From Gammaproteobacteria bacterium (GTDB lineage: Bacteria; Pseudomonadota; Gammaproteobacteria; Eutrophobiales; Eutrophobiaceae), in NCBI GenBank assembly GCA_030829985.1, contig JAURNW010000013.1, positions 100,066 through 164,065 on the forward strand: 64,000 bases of DNA, written 5' to 3'. The position numbers and the translations under genes were made by a program. The notes beneath the pieces were generated by a model. That model was not told the origin of the DNA, made no database searches, and worked only from the letters and a program-made list of their open reading frames with translations. This document shows positions 39,281 to 47,177 of the stretch, piece after piece; the first letter of the stretch is position 1; each line of letters starts with the position of its first letter.

Positions 39281-40249
39281 TTATTCATCTTCTGCCTTTG
39301 GAGCAGTTTTTTTGCTGACTTTTTTTGCTGTTTTCTTAGCAACTTTTTTCTTGGCCGCTGTTTTCTTCTTGGCAACTTTCTTTTCAGCAGTGTCGCCAGA
39401 TTCTTCAGTTTCTACTTCTGCACTATCAGCCTTTTTAACAATCTTTTTCTTGGTCGCCTTTTTAGTCACTTTTGCTTTAGTGCTAGCATCATCACCTTCA
39501 ACAGGAGCGCCTGATTCATCGATTTCGATTAATTCATCGCTATTTTCAGAACCACCCAGATGGGCGACAGATTGACGGCTATCGAGAATTGCATCTGCGA
39601 CGCCTTTAGCGTAAAGCGATATAGAGCGAATAGCATCATCATTTCCCGGGATGACATAATCAACACCCTTTAGACTGTTGTTACTGTCGACAACACCAAC
39701 TACAGGGATACCTAATTTCACCGCTTCACTAACAGCGATGTTTTCGTAGCCTACATCAATAATAAATATAGCATCAGGAATACCTTTCATGTCTTTAATA
39801 CCAGACAAATTAGCTTCAAGTTTTTCCAATTCGCGTTTCAACATAAGCTGTTCTTTCTTGTTGACACGTTCAAAACCGCCATCAGTCTGCATCGCTTCAA
39901 TTTCTTTCAGACGATTAATTGAACCTCTTACAGTCTTGAAATTGGTCAAGAGTCCGCCTAACCAACGTCGATTGATGTATGGCATACCACAACGTTTCGC
40001 TTCTTCTGCTATTATCGACTGCGCTGAACGTTTAGTACCGACGAATAATATTGTGCCTTTTTTAGACGCCATTTTACTAACATAATTAATGGCTTCCTCG
40101 TATAAAGGCAGGGTTTTTTCTAGATTGATAATATGGATTTTATTACGCTGACCAAATAAATATGGTGCCATACCGGGGTTCCAGTATCGGGTTTGGTGAC
40201 CAAAATGGACACCAGCCTCCAGCATTTCACGCATGGTGACGTTAGACAT
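39281..40249 (-). CDS. rpsB: 30S ribosomal protein S2 with long Lys/Ala-rich C-terminal tail
   Basis: 322 residues against about 240 for typical S2. Residues 1 to about 228 are normal S2: [45 protein letters not shown] and [15 protein letters not shown]. After about 235 comes an acidic linker ([13 protein letters not shown]) and then a tail of about 65 residues built from KKxAKKK/KKTAKK blocks, like histone H1 or other DNA/RNA-binding tails. No frameshift is needed; the ORF is continuous. The tail is an extension seen in some gammaproteobacteria and may contact rRNA or DNA. Expression is probably controlled by its own leader (40250-40345). Confidence 0.97.
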   Translation of the reverse strand: MSNVTMREMLEAGVHFGHQTRYWNPGMAPYLFGQRNKIHIINLEKTLPLYEEAINYVSKMASKKGTILFVGTKRSAQSIIAEEAKRCGMPYINRRWLGGLLTNFKTVRGSINRLKEIEAMQTDGGFERVNKKEQLMLKRELEKLEANLSGIKDMKGIPDAIFIIDVGYENIAVSEAVKLGIPVVGVVDSNNSLKGVDYVIPGNDDAIRSISLYAKGVADAILDSRQSVAHLGGSENSDELIEIDESGAPVEGDDASTKAKVTKKATKKKIVKKADSAEVETEESGDTAEKKVAKKKTAAKKKVAKKTAKKVSKKTAPKAEDE

Positions 40250-40345
40250 GTTACATTCTCCTGTTTAGGGTTAAGCCTCCGCACTCCCCATATACCAACC
40301 TGCCAAAGACATTCTTCTGACAGGCACCCCATATATGGTTAACAG
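40250..40345 (-). promoter_or_regulatory. rpsB leader with two-stem structure (probable S2 autoregulatory site)
   Basis: On the transcribed strand the leader forms an outer 7-bp stem (TATATGG at 40332-40338 of the plus strand with CCATATA at 40288-40294) and an inner 7-bp stem (40318-40324 with 40299-40305, one G-U pair), separated by an internal loop, upstream of the AGGAG ribosome-binding site. In enterobacteria rpsB-tsf is repressed by S2 acting on the rpsB leader. The position and fold fit that; I have not compared it base by base with a known S2 leader. Confidence 0.5.
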
Positions 40346-40393
40346 CATGCGTGTGACGGTTAAAATTATTGTGTTTGCGAAAATCGCGGACGC

Positions 40394-40422
40394 TTTATAC
40401 CATAGAATATTTGTGACAACAA
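40394..40422 (-). promoter_or_regulatory. Sigma70-type promoter of the rpsB superoperon
   Basis: On the minus strand, TTGTTG (-35; plus strand 40417-40422) is followed by a 17-bp spacer and TATAAA (-10; 40394-40399). The bases after the -10 box are GC-rich (GCGTCCGCG), the kind of discriminator found at ribosomal promoters repressed by ppGpp and DksA. It would give a leader of about 140 bases. Confidence 0.65.
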
Positions 40423-40454
40423 TTACCTGACCTTAAATATAAAATAATGAATCT

Positions 40455-41228
40455 ATGACTGTATCAATAAAAACAGCTGATGAAATTGAAAAAATGCGTA
40501 TAGCCGGGCGACTTGCTGCTGACGTTCTAGAGATGATCGGCCCTAAAGTACAAAGTGGCGTGACAACCGAGGAACTCGACCAGATCTGCCATGACTATAT
40601 CGTCGATCATCAAAAAGCCATTCCAGCACCATTGAATTACCACGGGTTTCCTAAATCAATATGTACATCAGTAAATCATGTTGTTTGCCATGGAATACCT
40701 GGGGGAAAGAAGCTCAAAAACGGTGATATTATCAATATAGACATAACCGTTATAAAGGATAGATATCATGGCGACACCAGCAAAATGTTTTACGTTGGCG
40801 AGCCATCAGTTGCCGCTAAACGTCTGGTTGAACTTACTTATGAATGTATGAAACAGGGTATCAAGCTGATTCGACCCGGAATTTGTTTAGGTGATATTGG
40901 TTATGCGATTCAGTCATTGGCGGAAAACAATAACTGTGCTGTTGTCCGTGAATATTGTGGTCATGGTATTGGTAAAGAATTTCATGAAGACCCTCAAATT
41001 TTACATTATGGCAGCCCTAATACCGGCATAAAACTCGAAGCTGGTATGACAATAACCATCGAACCTATGATTAATTTAGGCAAACGCGACGTCAAATTGT
41101 TATCCGATGACTGGACTGTAGTAACGCGTGACAGGAGTCTGTCAGCACAATGGGAACACACTGTTTTGGTAACTCAAGATGGTTATGAAGTATTAACTAT
41201 TCGTCCAGATGAAGAACTTTATAACTAA
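40455..41228 (+). CDS. map: Methionine aminopeptidase, type I
   Basis: 257 residues with the metal-ligand motifs NIDITVIKDRYHGDTSKMF, GHGIGKEFHEDP and TIEPMINLG and the final Glu in SAQWEHTVLVT. It removes the initiator Met from nascent proteins. Divergent from rpsB. A possible promoter overlaps that of rpsB on the other strand: TTGTGA at 40411-40416 and, 17 bp on, TAAATA at 40434-40439. The stop and the start of glnD share one base. Confidence 0.97.
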   Translation: MTVSIKTADEIEKMRIAGRLAADVLEMIGPKVQSGVTTEELDQICHDYIVDHQKAIPAPLNYHGFPKSICTSVNHVVCHGIPGGKKLKNGDIINIDITVIKDRYHGDTSKMFYVGEPSVAAKRLVELTYECMKQGIKLIRPGICLGDIGYAIQSLAENNNCAVVREYCGHGIGKEFHEDPQILHYGSPNTGIKLEAGMTITIEPMINLGKRDVKLLSDDWTVVTRDRSLSAQWEHTVLVTQDGYEVLTIRPDEELYN

Positions 41229-43873
41229 TGACAAATACAATTACGGATAAATTTTTATTTGACAAAGCCCTATTTATTCAAGAACTTAAACAGGAAAATA
41301 AGCCTTTAGTAACATTTAAAAGAACACTGAAAACCGGATATTACTACCTGACAGAGCAGTTTAAGTCAGGGGAAAAAATTGATCTTATTGTCAAAAAACA
41401 AGGTTGGTTCATCGATCAATTGCTTGTACTTGCCTGGCAACATTTTATTGAATCCGATGAATTCAGCTTGATAGCAGTTGGCGGTTATGGTCGTTCTGAA
41501 TTAATGCTCGCATCAGATATCGATTTGATGATCCTGGAAAAACCGCGCACTAAAAAGGAACTAAAACAGAAACTGGAGTCTTTTCTTACTTTCCTATGGG
41601 ACTTCGGACTGGAAGTCGGACATAGCGTGAGAACCGTGAAAGAGTGTCAACAAGAAGCAAAGAACGACATTACCATCATAACTAATATCATGGAATCAAG
41701 GCTGCTTTGCGGCAATGAAAAACTCTATGAAGATATGCGCAAGGCAACAGGTCCAAAAAAAATCTGGCCGACACGAAAGTTTTTTGAAGAAAAATTAATT
41801 GAACAAAAACGTCGCCATGAAAAATATAGCGACTCAGAAAGCAAACTGGAACCCAACGTAAAAGAATCCCCCGGTGGTTTACGTGATATCCAGATGATTA
41901 GCTGGGTTGCAAAACGCCATTTTGACAATATAGACCTAAGTGCTCTCGTAAAGCATAAATTTCTAACACCTGATGAATATGATGCGCTTGAAAAAGGTAG
42001 AAATTTACTTTGGCGTGTTCGTTTTGCATTGCATATGACAACCGAGCGTCGTGAAGATAGATTGTTGTTTGAATATCAGAGAAGTGTAGCAGAGTTAATC
42101 GGCTTCAAAAGCAACGATAATAAAGGCATTGAAGAGTTCATGAAGATGTATTTCAAAACGATTCGCGAAATGAGTCGTTTAAATGAAATGCTACTTCAAC
42201 ATTTTCAGGAAGAGATAGTCTTTAGCAGTCGTAGAGAAAAAATAGTATCGCTTAACGCTCGATTTCAGAAAAGAAATGAGTATATCGAGGTTATTAATAA
42301 GAATATTTTTACACGATATCCTTTTGCGCTATTCGAGCTATTCCTGTTATGCCAACAAGATGCAAATATTAAAGGCGTCAGGGCAAGTACCATACGACTT
42401 ATCAGAAGCCACTTATATTTAATCGATGATAATTTTCGAAATGATATCCGTAACCGGAGTTTATTTTTAGAGATCATAAAACAACCTAATCAAGTAGGCC
42501 ACAAGCTCAGAATGATGCATCGCTATGGTGTTCTCGCCGCCTATATGCCCGCATTTGCGATGATTGAAGGCCAAATGCAATTTGATTTATTTCATATTTA
42601 CACGACAGATGAACACACTCTGACCGTCATACAAAATATGCGCATATTCGGAACCGATGAAAACAAGGAAAAGTTTCCATTGTGTTATTCCTTAACCAAG
42701 GATCTGCCCAAACTTGAACTACTTTATCTTGCCGGCTTATTTCATGACATTGCAAAAGGTCGTGGAGGTGATCATGCGAAACTTGGTGCAAAAGACGCAT
42801 TTGAATTTTGTAAACTACATCAATTAAGTGATTACGATTCGAAACTTGTCTCATGGTTGGTAGAAAAACATCTCATCATGAGCAAGACAGCGCAACGTGA
42901 GGATATTGATGATCCAGATGTCATCATGAAATTTGCTAATGAGGTTCGTGATCAAAACCATTTGAACTATCTTCATCTCCTGACTGTAGCCGATATATGC
43001 GGCACCAATCCTGAACTCTGGAACCACTGGCGAGGAACTTTGCTTACCACACTCTTCCATCGAACAGTCTATGAGTTAAGACGCGACCACGAAAAACCGA
43101 TTCTGAAAAAAGTACGCATTAAAGACACCCGGGAAGAATCACTCGCACTTATAACTGCTGAAGATTTAGATGAAAAAAATATTATGGACCACTGGAAAAC
43201 AGTCGGCGACGAATACTTTCTTAGACACAAACCAGAAGAGATTGCGTGGCATACAGAAGCCATTCTTAGGCATAAAGATACTTCAGTCCCTCTGGTCGTT
43301 ATTAATAAACTATCCAGCCGTGGTGGCAGTCTTATTTTTGTTTATATGCAGGATAGAAAACATATTTTTGCAACGACAACCAGAACCATTGAAAAACTTG
43401 GTCTAAATATCGTTGATGCAAAAATCATCACAACCCGCAAAGGATTTACACTGGATACCTTTATAGTTCTGGAAAATGATGGCAGCCTGGTCAAAACAAA
43501 TGAACGCAGTAATGAAATCAAAAGTCGCATATTAAAAGATCTGAATTTAACCCCCGGAATTCCAAAACAAGGAAAATGGGTACAGAAAAGGCAATTAAAA
43601 AGTTTTAATGTACCGACACGGGTTACTTTCGACAACGATGAAAAAAATAATCGAACCATCATGGAAGTAACAACTATAGATCGTCCTGGCGTATTGTCGC
43701 GCATAGGAACGGCCATGGATTTGTGTGGCGCTAAACTACAAAATGCTAAAATAGCAACTTATGGTGAACGTGCTGTAGATATTTTTTATATTCAAAATGA
43801 TGAAAACAACGCTATAGATGACCCATTAAAATACGAATGTCTGAAAAATTCTATTATTGATGCCCTTAGCTGA
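41228..43873 (+). CDS. glnD: Bifunctional PII uridylyltransferase/uridylyl-removing enzyme
   Basis: 881 residues. The nucleotidyltransferase domain has GGYGRSEL (85-92) and D97/D99 in SDIDLMIL. The HD domain has LFHDIAKGRGGDHAKLG (around 500). Two C-terminal ACT domains follow (around 700-780 and 815-880; TTIDRPGVLSRIGTAM). It modifies the PII protein in response to glutamine and so controls nitrogen assimilation. It is in a map-glnD pair as in enterobacteria. Confidence 0.97.
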   Translation: MTNTITDKFLFDKALFIQELKQENKPLVTFKRTLKTGYYYLTEQFKSGEKIDLIVKKQGWFIDQLLVLAWQHFIESDEFSLIAVGGYGRSELMLASDIDLMILEKPRTKKELKQKLESFLTFLWDFGLEVGHSVRTVKECQQEAKNDITIITNIMESRLLCGNEKLYEDMRKATGPKKIWPTRKFFEEKLIEQKRRHEKYSDSESKLEPNVKESPGGLRDIQMISWVAKRHFDNIDLSALVKHKFLTPDEYDALEKGRNLLWRVRFALHMTTERREDRLLFEYQRSVAELIGFKSNDNKGIEEFMKMYFKTIREMSRLNEMLLQHFQEEIVFSSRREKIVSLNARFQKRNEYIEVINKNIFTRYPFALFELFLLCQQDANIKGVRASTIRLIRSHLYLIDDNFRNDIRNRSLFLEIIKQPNQVGHKLRMMHRYGVLAAYMPAFAMIEGQMQFDLFHIYTTDEHTLTVIQNMRIFGTDENKEKFPLCYSLTKDLPKLELLYLAGLFHDIAKGRGGDHAKLGAKDAFEFCKLHQLSDYDSKLVSWLVEKHLIMSKTAQREDIDDPDVIMKFANEVRDQNHLNYLHLLTVADICGTNPELWNHWRGTLLTTLFHRTVYELRRDHEKPILKKVRIKDTREESLALITAEDLDEKNIMDHWKTVGDEYFLRHKPEEIAWHTEAILRHKDTSVPLVVINKLSSRGGSLIFVYMQDRKHIFATTTRTIEKLGLNIVDAKIITTRKGFTLDTFIVLENDGSLVKTNERSNEIKSRILKDLNLTPGIPKQGKWVQKRQLKSFNVPTRVTFDNDEKNNRTIMEVTTIDRPGVLSRIGTAMDLCGAKLQNAKIATYGERAVDIFYIQNDENNAIDDPLKYECLKNSIIDALS

Positions 43874-43902
43874 TTGGTTTCTGGCAACCCGAAGAATGAA
43901 TT

Positions 43903-44565
43903 ATGACGATCACGCCGCCAGCCAGTAAATTTGAATTACTACAACGTGCAAATTCTCTTGCGGGCTTGACCATTCAGCAAGTTGCAAACATGATGGAAGT
44001 AGATATTCCTGAATCTAAATTACATTCCAAGGGTTGGTTTGGTGGATTACTGGAGCGCTCACTTGGGGCAAATGCTGCCAGCGCACCGCAGCCAGATTTT
44101 GTAAATTTAGGCATCGAGTTAAAATCAATACCTATTAACGATAATGGCAAGCCGAAAGAATCTACTTATATTTGCGTAGTTCAACTTAATCAAACTGCCT
44201 TGTCTACATGGGAATCATCGCTGGTTAAATGTAAATTGACTGAAGTATTATGGATACCGTACGAAGCAAGTACAAATACCCCGATTGCGTTACGCCGTAT
44301 AGGCTCACCTGTTCTATGGCGACCCGATATATTAGAAGAAACGCAGCTAAAACAGGATTGGCAAGAACTCACCGACCTTATCGTTTTGGGAGATATTGAT
44401 AAAATCAGTTCTTCAATGGGAAAGTATTTACAAATAAGACCGAAAGCAGCTAATGCAAATAGTTTGACTAAAGACAAGAATCAAACCGGGAAAAACAATA
44501 TGACTCTGCCGCGTGGTTTTTATTTGCGCTCATCTTTCACTGGTTCAATTATCTCATCTCACTAA
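43903..44565 (+). CDS. mutH: DNA mismatch repair endonuclease MutH
   Basis: 220 residues, the family length. The restriction-enzyme-like active site is present as PDFVNLGIELKSIPI, giving D65, E72 and K74, with the flexible regions KGWFGGLLERSLGA and the C-terminal LPRGFYLRSSFT. It nicks the unmethylated strand at hemimethylated GATC, so the organism should have a Dam methylase and MutS/MutL. MutH is confined mainly to gammaproteobacteria, which supports the lineage call. It follows glnD by 29 bp and precedes dusA by 17 bp. Confidence 0.96.
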   Translation: MTITPPASKFELLQRANSLAGLTIQQVANMMEVDIPESKLHSKGWFGGLLERSLGANAASAPQPDFVNLGIELKSIPINDNGKPKESTYICVVQLNQTALSTWESSLVKCKLTEVLWIPYEASTNTPIALRRIGSPVLWRPDILEETQLKQDWQELTDLIVLGDIDKISSSMGKYLQIRPKAANANSLTKDKNQTGKNNMTLPRGFYLRSSFTGSIISSH

Positions 44566-44582
44566 GATTCAGTATTACCTCA

Positions 44583-45569
44583 ATGGCAATCAAAAATATT
44601 GATCGACGGCTAAGCATCGCGCCAATGATGGATCATACAGATAAACATTTTCGGTACTTTATGCGTTTGCTTTCTAGACATGCTGTGCTTTATACAGAAA
44701 TGATCACTACTGGCGCATTAATATACGGTGATCGCAAGAGATTCCTGGATTTCAACTCGATAGAACATCCACTGGCGATACAATTAGGTGGAAATAATCC
44801 AGACGATCTGTCTGAATGTGCACTTATTTCAGAAAGTGAAGGGTATGATGAAATAAATTTGAATATTGGTTGCCCCAGTGATCGTGTTCAAAATGGTCAA
44901 TTCGGCGCCTGCTTGATGTCGAATGCAAAGTTGGTTGGTGATTGTGTTAACAGGATTCAATCGAAAGTTAAAATTCCAGTAACAGTCAAGACCAGAATAG
45001 GTATCGATGAACAGGATTCATATGAATTTTTATATGACTTTATACAAACTGTCAGTGAAGCGGGATGTACCGCATTCATAATTCATGCAAGAAAAGCTAT
45101 ATTAACCGGGCTGAGCCCTAAACAAAACCGGGAAATACCACCGTTAAATTACGAACGAGTTTATAAAATAAAACAGGCTTTCCCTGCCCTAAACATAACC
45201 ATAAATGGTGGTTTTACAGAACTGGTTCAGATCTGTTCACAGCTACAGCATGTTGATGGTGTTATGGTTGGAAGAGCCGCTTATCAAGACCCATTTATGC
45301 TGGCTGAAGCAGATAAATTCCTCTTTGCCGATCCTTCCACGCCACAAACACGCGAAGAAATCCTGGACAGATTCAAACATTATGTTGCTGAACAAGTCAG
45401 TCTTGGTGTTGGTATTAAAAACCTTACTCGCCATATTATCGGACTCTACCAGGGACAACCTGGTGCTCGGCAATATCGTCGCAAACTCTCTGATGCTTTA
45501 CCGGAAGGGATAGATCCCATTCAGTTTCTTGACACGGTCATACGGTCAGTCTCTAACCATAAATATTAA
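44583..45569 (+). CDS. dusA: tRNA-dihydrouridine(20/20a) synthase
   Basis: 328 residues, very similar in motif order to E. coli DusA: APMMDHTDKHFRYFMRLLS, YTEMITTGA, NIGCPSDRVQNGQFGAC (catalytic C110), VTVKTRIGIDEQDSYEFL and INGGF. An FMN enzyme that reduces U20 in the tRNA D-loop. End of the map-glnD-mutH-dusA run. Confidence 0.97.
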   Translation: MAIKNIDRRLSIAPMMDHTDKHFRYFMRLLSRHAVLYTEMITTGALIYGDRKRFLDFNSIEHPLAIQLGGNNPDDLSECALISESEGYDEINLNIGCPSDRVQNGQFGACLMSNAKLVGDCVNRIQSKVKIPVTVKTRIGIDEQDSYEFLYDFIQTVSEAGCTAFIIHARKAILTGLSPKQNREIPPLNYERVYKIKQAFPALNITINGGFTELVQICSQLQHVDGVMVGRAAYQDPFMLAEADKFLFADPSTPQTREEILDRFKHYVAEQVSLGVGIKNLTRHIIGLYQGQPGARQYRRKLSDALPEGIDPIQFLDTVIRSVSNHKY

Positions 45570-45669
45570 TCTTATAGAACTAATATACCGTTGGCAGGCT
45601 CATAAGAATTATGGGATCATACTTTTCCATCCCCATCACTATAAAAATATTTAATTTAATGAGGGCTTT

Positions 45670-46344
45670 ATGAAATTTCTTAAATCTACTTTTCTGTTGA
45701 TTCTGGGTCTTGCTTGTGTAAATACATATGCTGCTAATATTGAAACCGAACAGGAAAAAATCAGTTATGCATTAGGTGCAGTGTTTGGACAAAACGTCAC
45801 ACGCCAGGGCATGGAATTAGATACAGATGCGTTTTTACAAGCTATAAAAGATGTAATGAGTGGCGCTGAAATGAAATTAAGCAATAGTGATATGCAACAA
45901 ATCATGCAAGCTTATCAAAAGAAAGAGCAGGAAAAGCAAAATAATCTTGCGGCTACTAATAAAGCTAATGGTGAAAAATACCTGGCAGAAAACAAGATGA
46001 AGAAAGACGTGACTGAGTCAACCAGCGGTCTTCAATATAAAATATTAAAAACAGGCACTGGAGAAAAACCATCCAGCACTAGTACCGTGCTTGTCCATTA
46101 CAGAGGTACACTAATAGACGGGACTGAGTTTGATAGTTCTTATGCACGAGGCAAACCGGTAGAATTAGGTGTTAATCAGGTTATACAAGGTTGGCAAGAA
46201 GTCTTACCTTTGATGGCAGTCGGTTCTACATGGCAAATTGCAGTTCCTTCAGAACTTGCGTACGGAGACCGCAGCCCAGGTGGTGCAATCGGCCCTAATT
46301 CAACATTATTGTTTGATATTGAACTTATAGAGATAAAGAAATAA
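45670..46344 (+). CDS. FKBP-type peptidyl-prolyl isomerase (FkpA/Mip type)
   Basis: 224 residues: signal peptide (about 1-21, ending TYA), an N-terminal helical dimerisation domain (KISYALGAVFGQNVTRQG, about 29-120), and a C-terminal FKBP domain (about 125-224) with VLVHYRGTLIDGTEFDSS, VIQGWQEVLPLM and the last strand TLLFDIELIEI. It is a periplasmic folding catalyst. A GAGGG ribosome-binding site lies just upstream of the ATG. Monocistronic, with 100 bp to dusA. Confidence 0.95.
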   Translation: MKFLKSTFLLILGLACVNTYAANIETEQEKISYALGAVFGQNVTRQGMELDTDAFLQAIKDVMSGAEMKLSNSDMQQIMQAYQKKEQEKQNNLAATNKANGEKYLAENKMKKDVTESTSGLQYKILKTGTGEKPSSTSTVLVHYRGTLIDGTEFDSSYARGKPVELGVNQVIQGWQEVLPLMAVGSTWQIAVPSELAYGDRSPGGAIGPNSTLLFDIELIEIKK

Positions 46345-46410
46345 TAGCGATTAAGTAGAATAAAACAGATTTATACATTCGATGTTCGTTTTATCTGGAC
46401 TGAAAGATTG

Positions 46411-46466
46411 CACGGCCAATGCCATAAAGATTGAGTATAAGTAAGCTCATTATTGCATTGGCAGTG
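46411..46466. repeat. Long inverted repeat in the gap between the FKBP and TPR genes
   Basis: CACGGCCAATGC (46411-46422) and GCATTGGCAGTG (46455-46466) pair over 12 positions with one mismatch. Inside the 32-base loop a TGAG/CTCA pair could extend the fold. No T-run follows, so it is not a classic terminator. It could be an operator, a terminator of another type or an RNA element in the 224-bp gap. Confidence 0.5.
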
Positions 46467-46568
46467 TAAAATTTCATGAAACATCCATGTAACAAATAGC
46501 TCATGATTATTATCATATAAGCCTATTCATACAGAACAAATCAAAAGATCTATACTCTAATATTAACC

Positions 46569-47033
46569 ATGAGATTCAATATTAAAACAAGTCTGTTTAA
46601 CGTATTGTTTGCGCTATGTTATATATTGATCTTCAATGAAATAGTAGTCGCTAGCCCAGATGCGGAAAAATCATACAATTCGGGATTAGCCTATTTCGAG
46701 GGTAAACAATATGATGCCGCTATAGAGCAACTGCAAATAGCGATCAAACTGGAACCTGAAAATGCCACATATCACCATATATTAGCTAGAAGCTATGGCA
46801 GAGAAGCTGAATCAGCTAACTGGTTCAGGGCTATGGACCTGGCAAAGAAAACACTACTACATCTAGAATTAGCTGCAAAACTGGATAGTGATAATATCAA
46901 TATCCTGGAAGATTTGATGGACTACTATAGAGAAGCGCCTCAATTTCTGGGTGGTGATACGAAAAAAGCCAATGAAATTGAGAGTTTAATTGAAGATATC
47001 AACTCAGAAGAACAAGAATCTGCAAATTTATGA
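46569..47033 (+). CDS. Exported TPR-repeat protein
   Basis: 154 residues with a signal peptide (ending VVAS, about 1-29) and two or three tetratricopeptide repeats: AEKSYNSGLAYFEGKQYDAAIEQLQIAIKLEPEN is a textbook repeat, followed by a longer helical hairpin. The C-terminus is acidic. TPR proteins act as protein-binding scaffolds, here in the periplasm; partner unknown. It stands between the FKBP isomerase and Prc genes. Confidence 0.8.
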   Translation: MRFNIKTSLFNVLFALCYILIFNEIVVASPDAEKSYNSGLAYFEGKQYDAAIEQLQIAIKLEPENATYHHILARSYGREAESANWFRAMDLAKKTLLHLELAAKLDSDNINILEDLMDYYREAPQFLGGDTKKANEIESLIEDINSEEQESANL

Positions 47034-47177
47034 ATAAATATTGCGTATTACTTCTGCACAGGGATGGTCAATTAACAGCAATCCATACTAATATAGATAA
47101 ATCAGCTACATTCATATTTTATGACATTACATAGCAAACAATTAAGGGCTCAATTTAAAAATTGAGTAAAATATTTT

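Noticed and set aside
38946..39575. Plus-strand 209-codon ORF over tsf and rpsB, rich in Phe/Leu/Ala
   Set aside because: It is the antisense reading of the Lys/Ala-rich S2 tail, which yields a hydrophobic-looking but spurious sequence.
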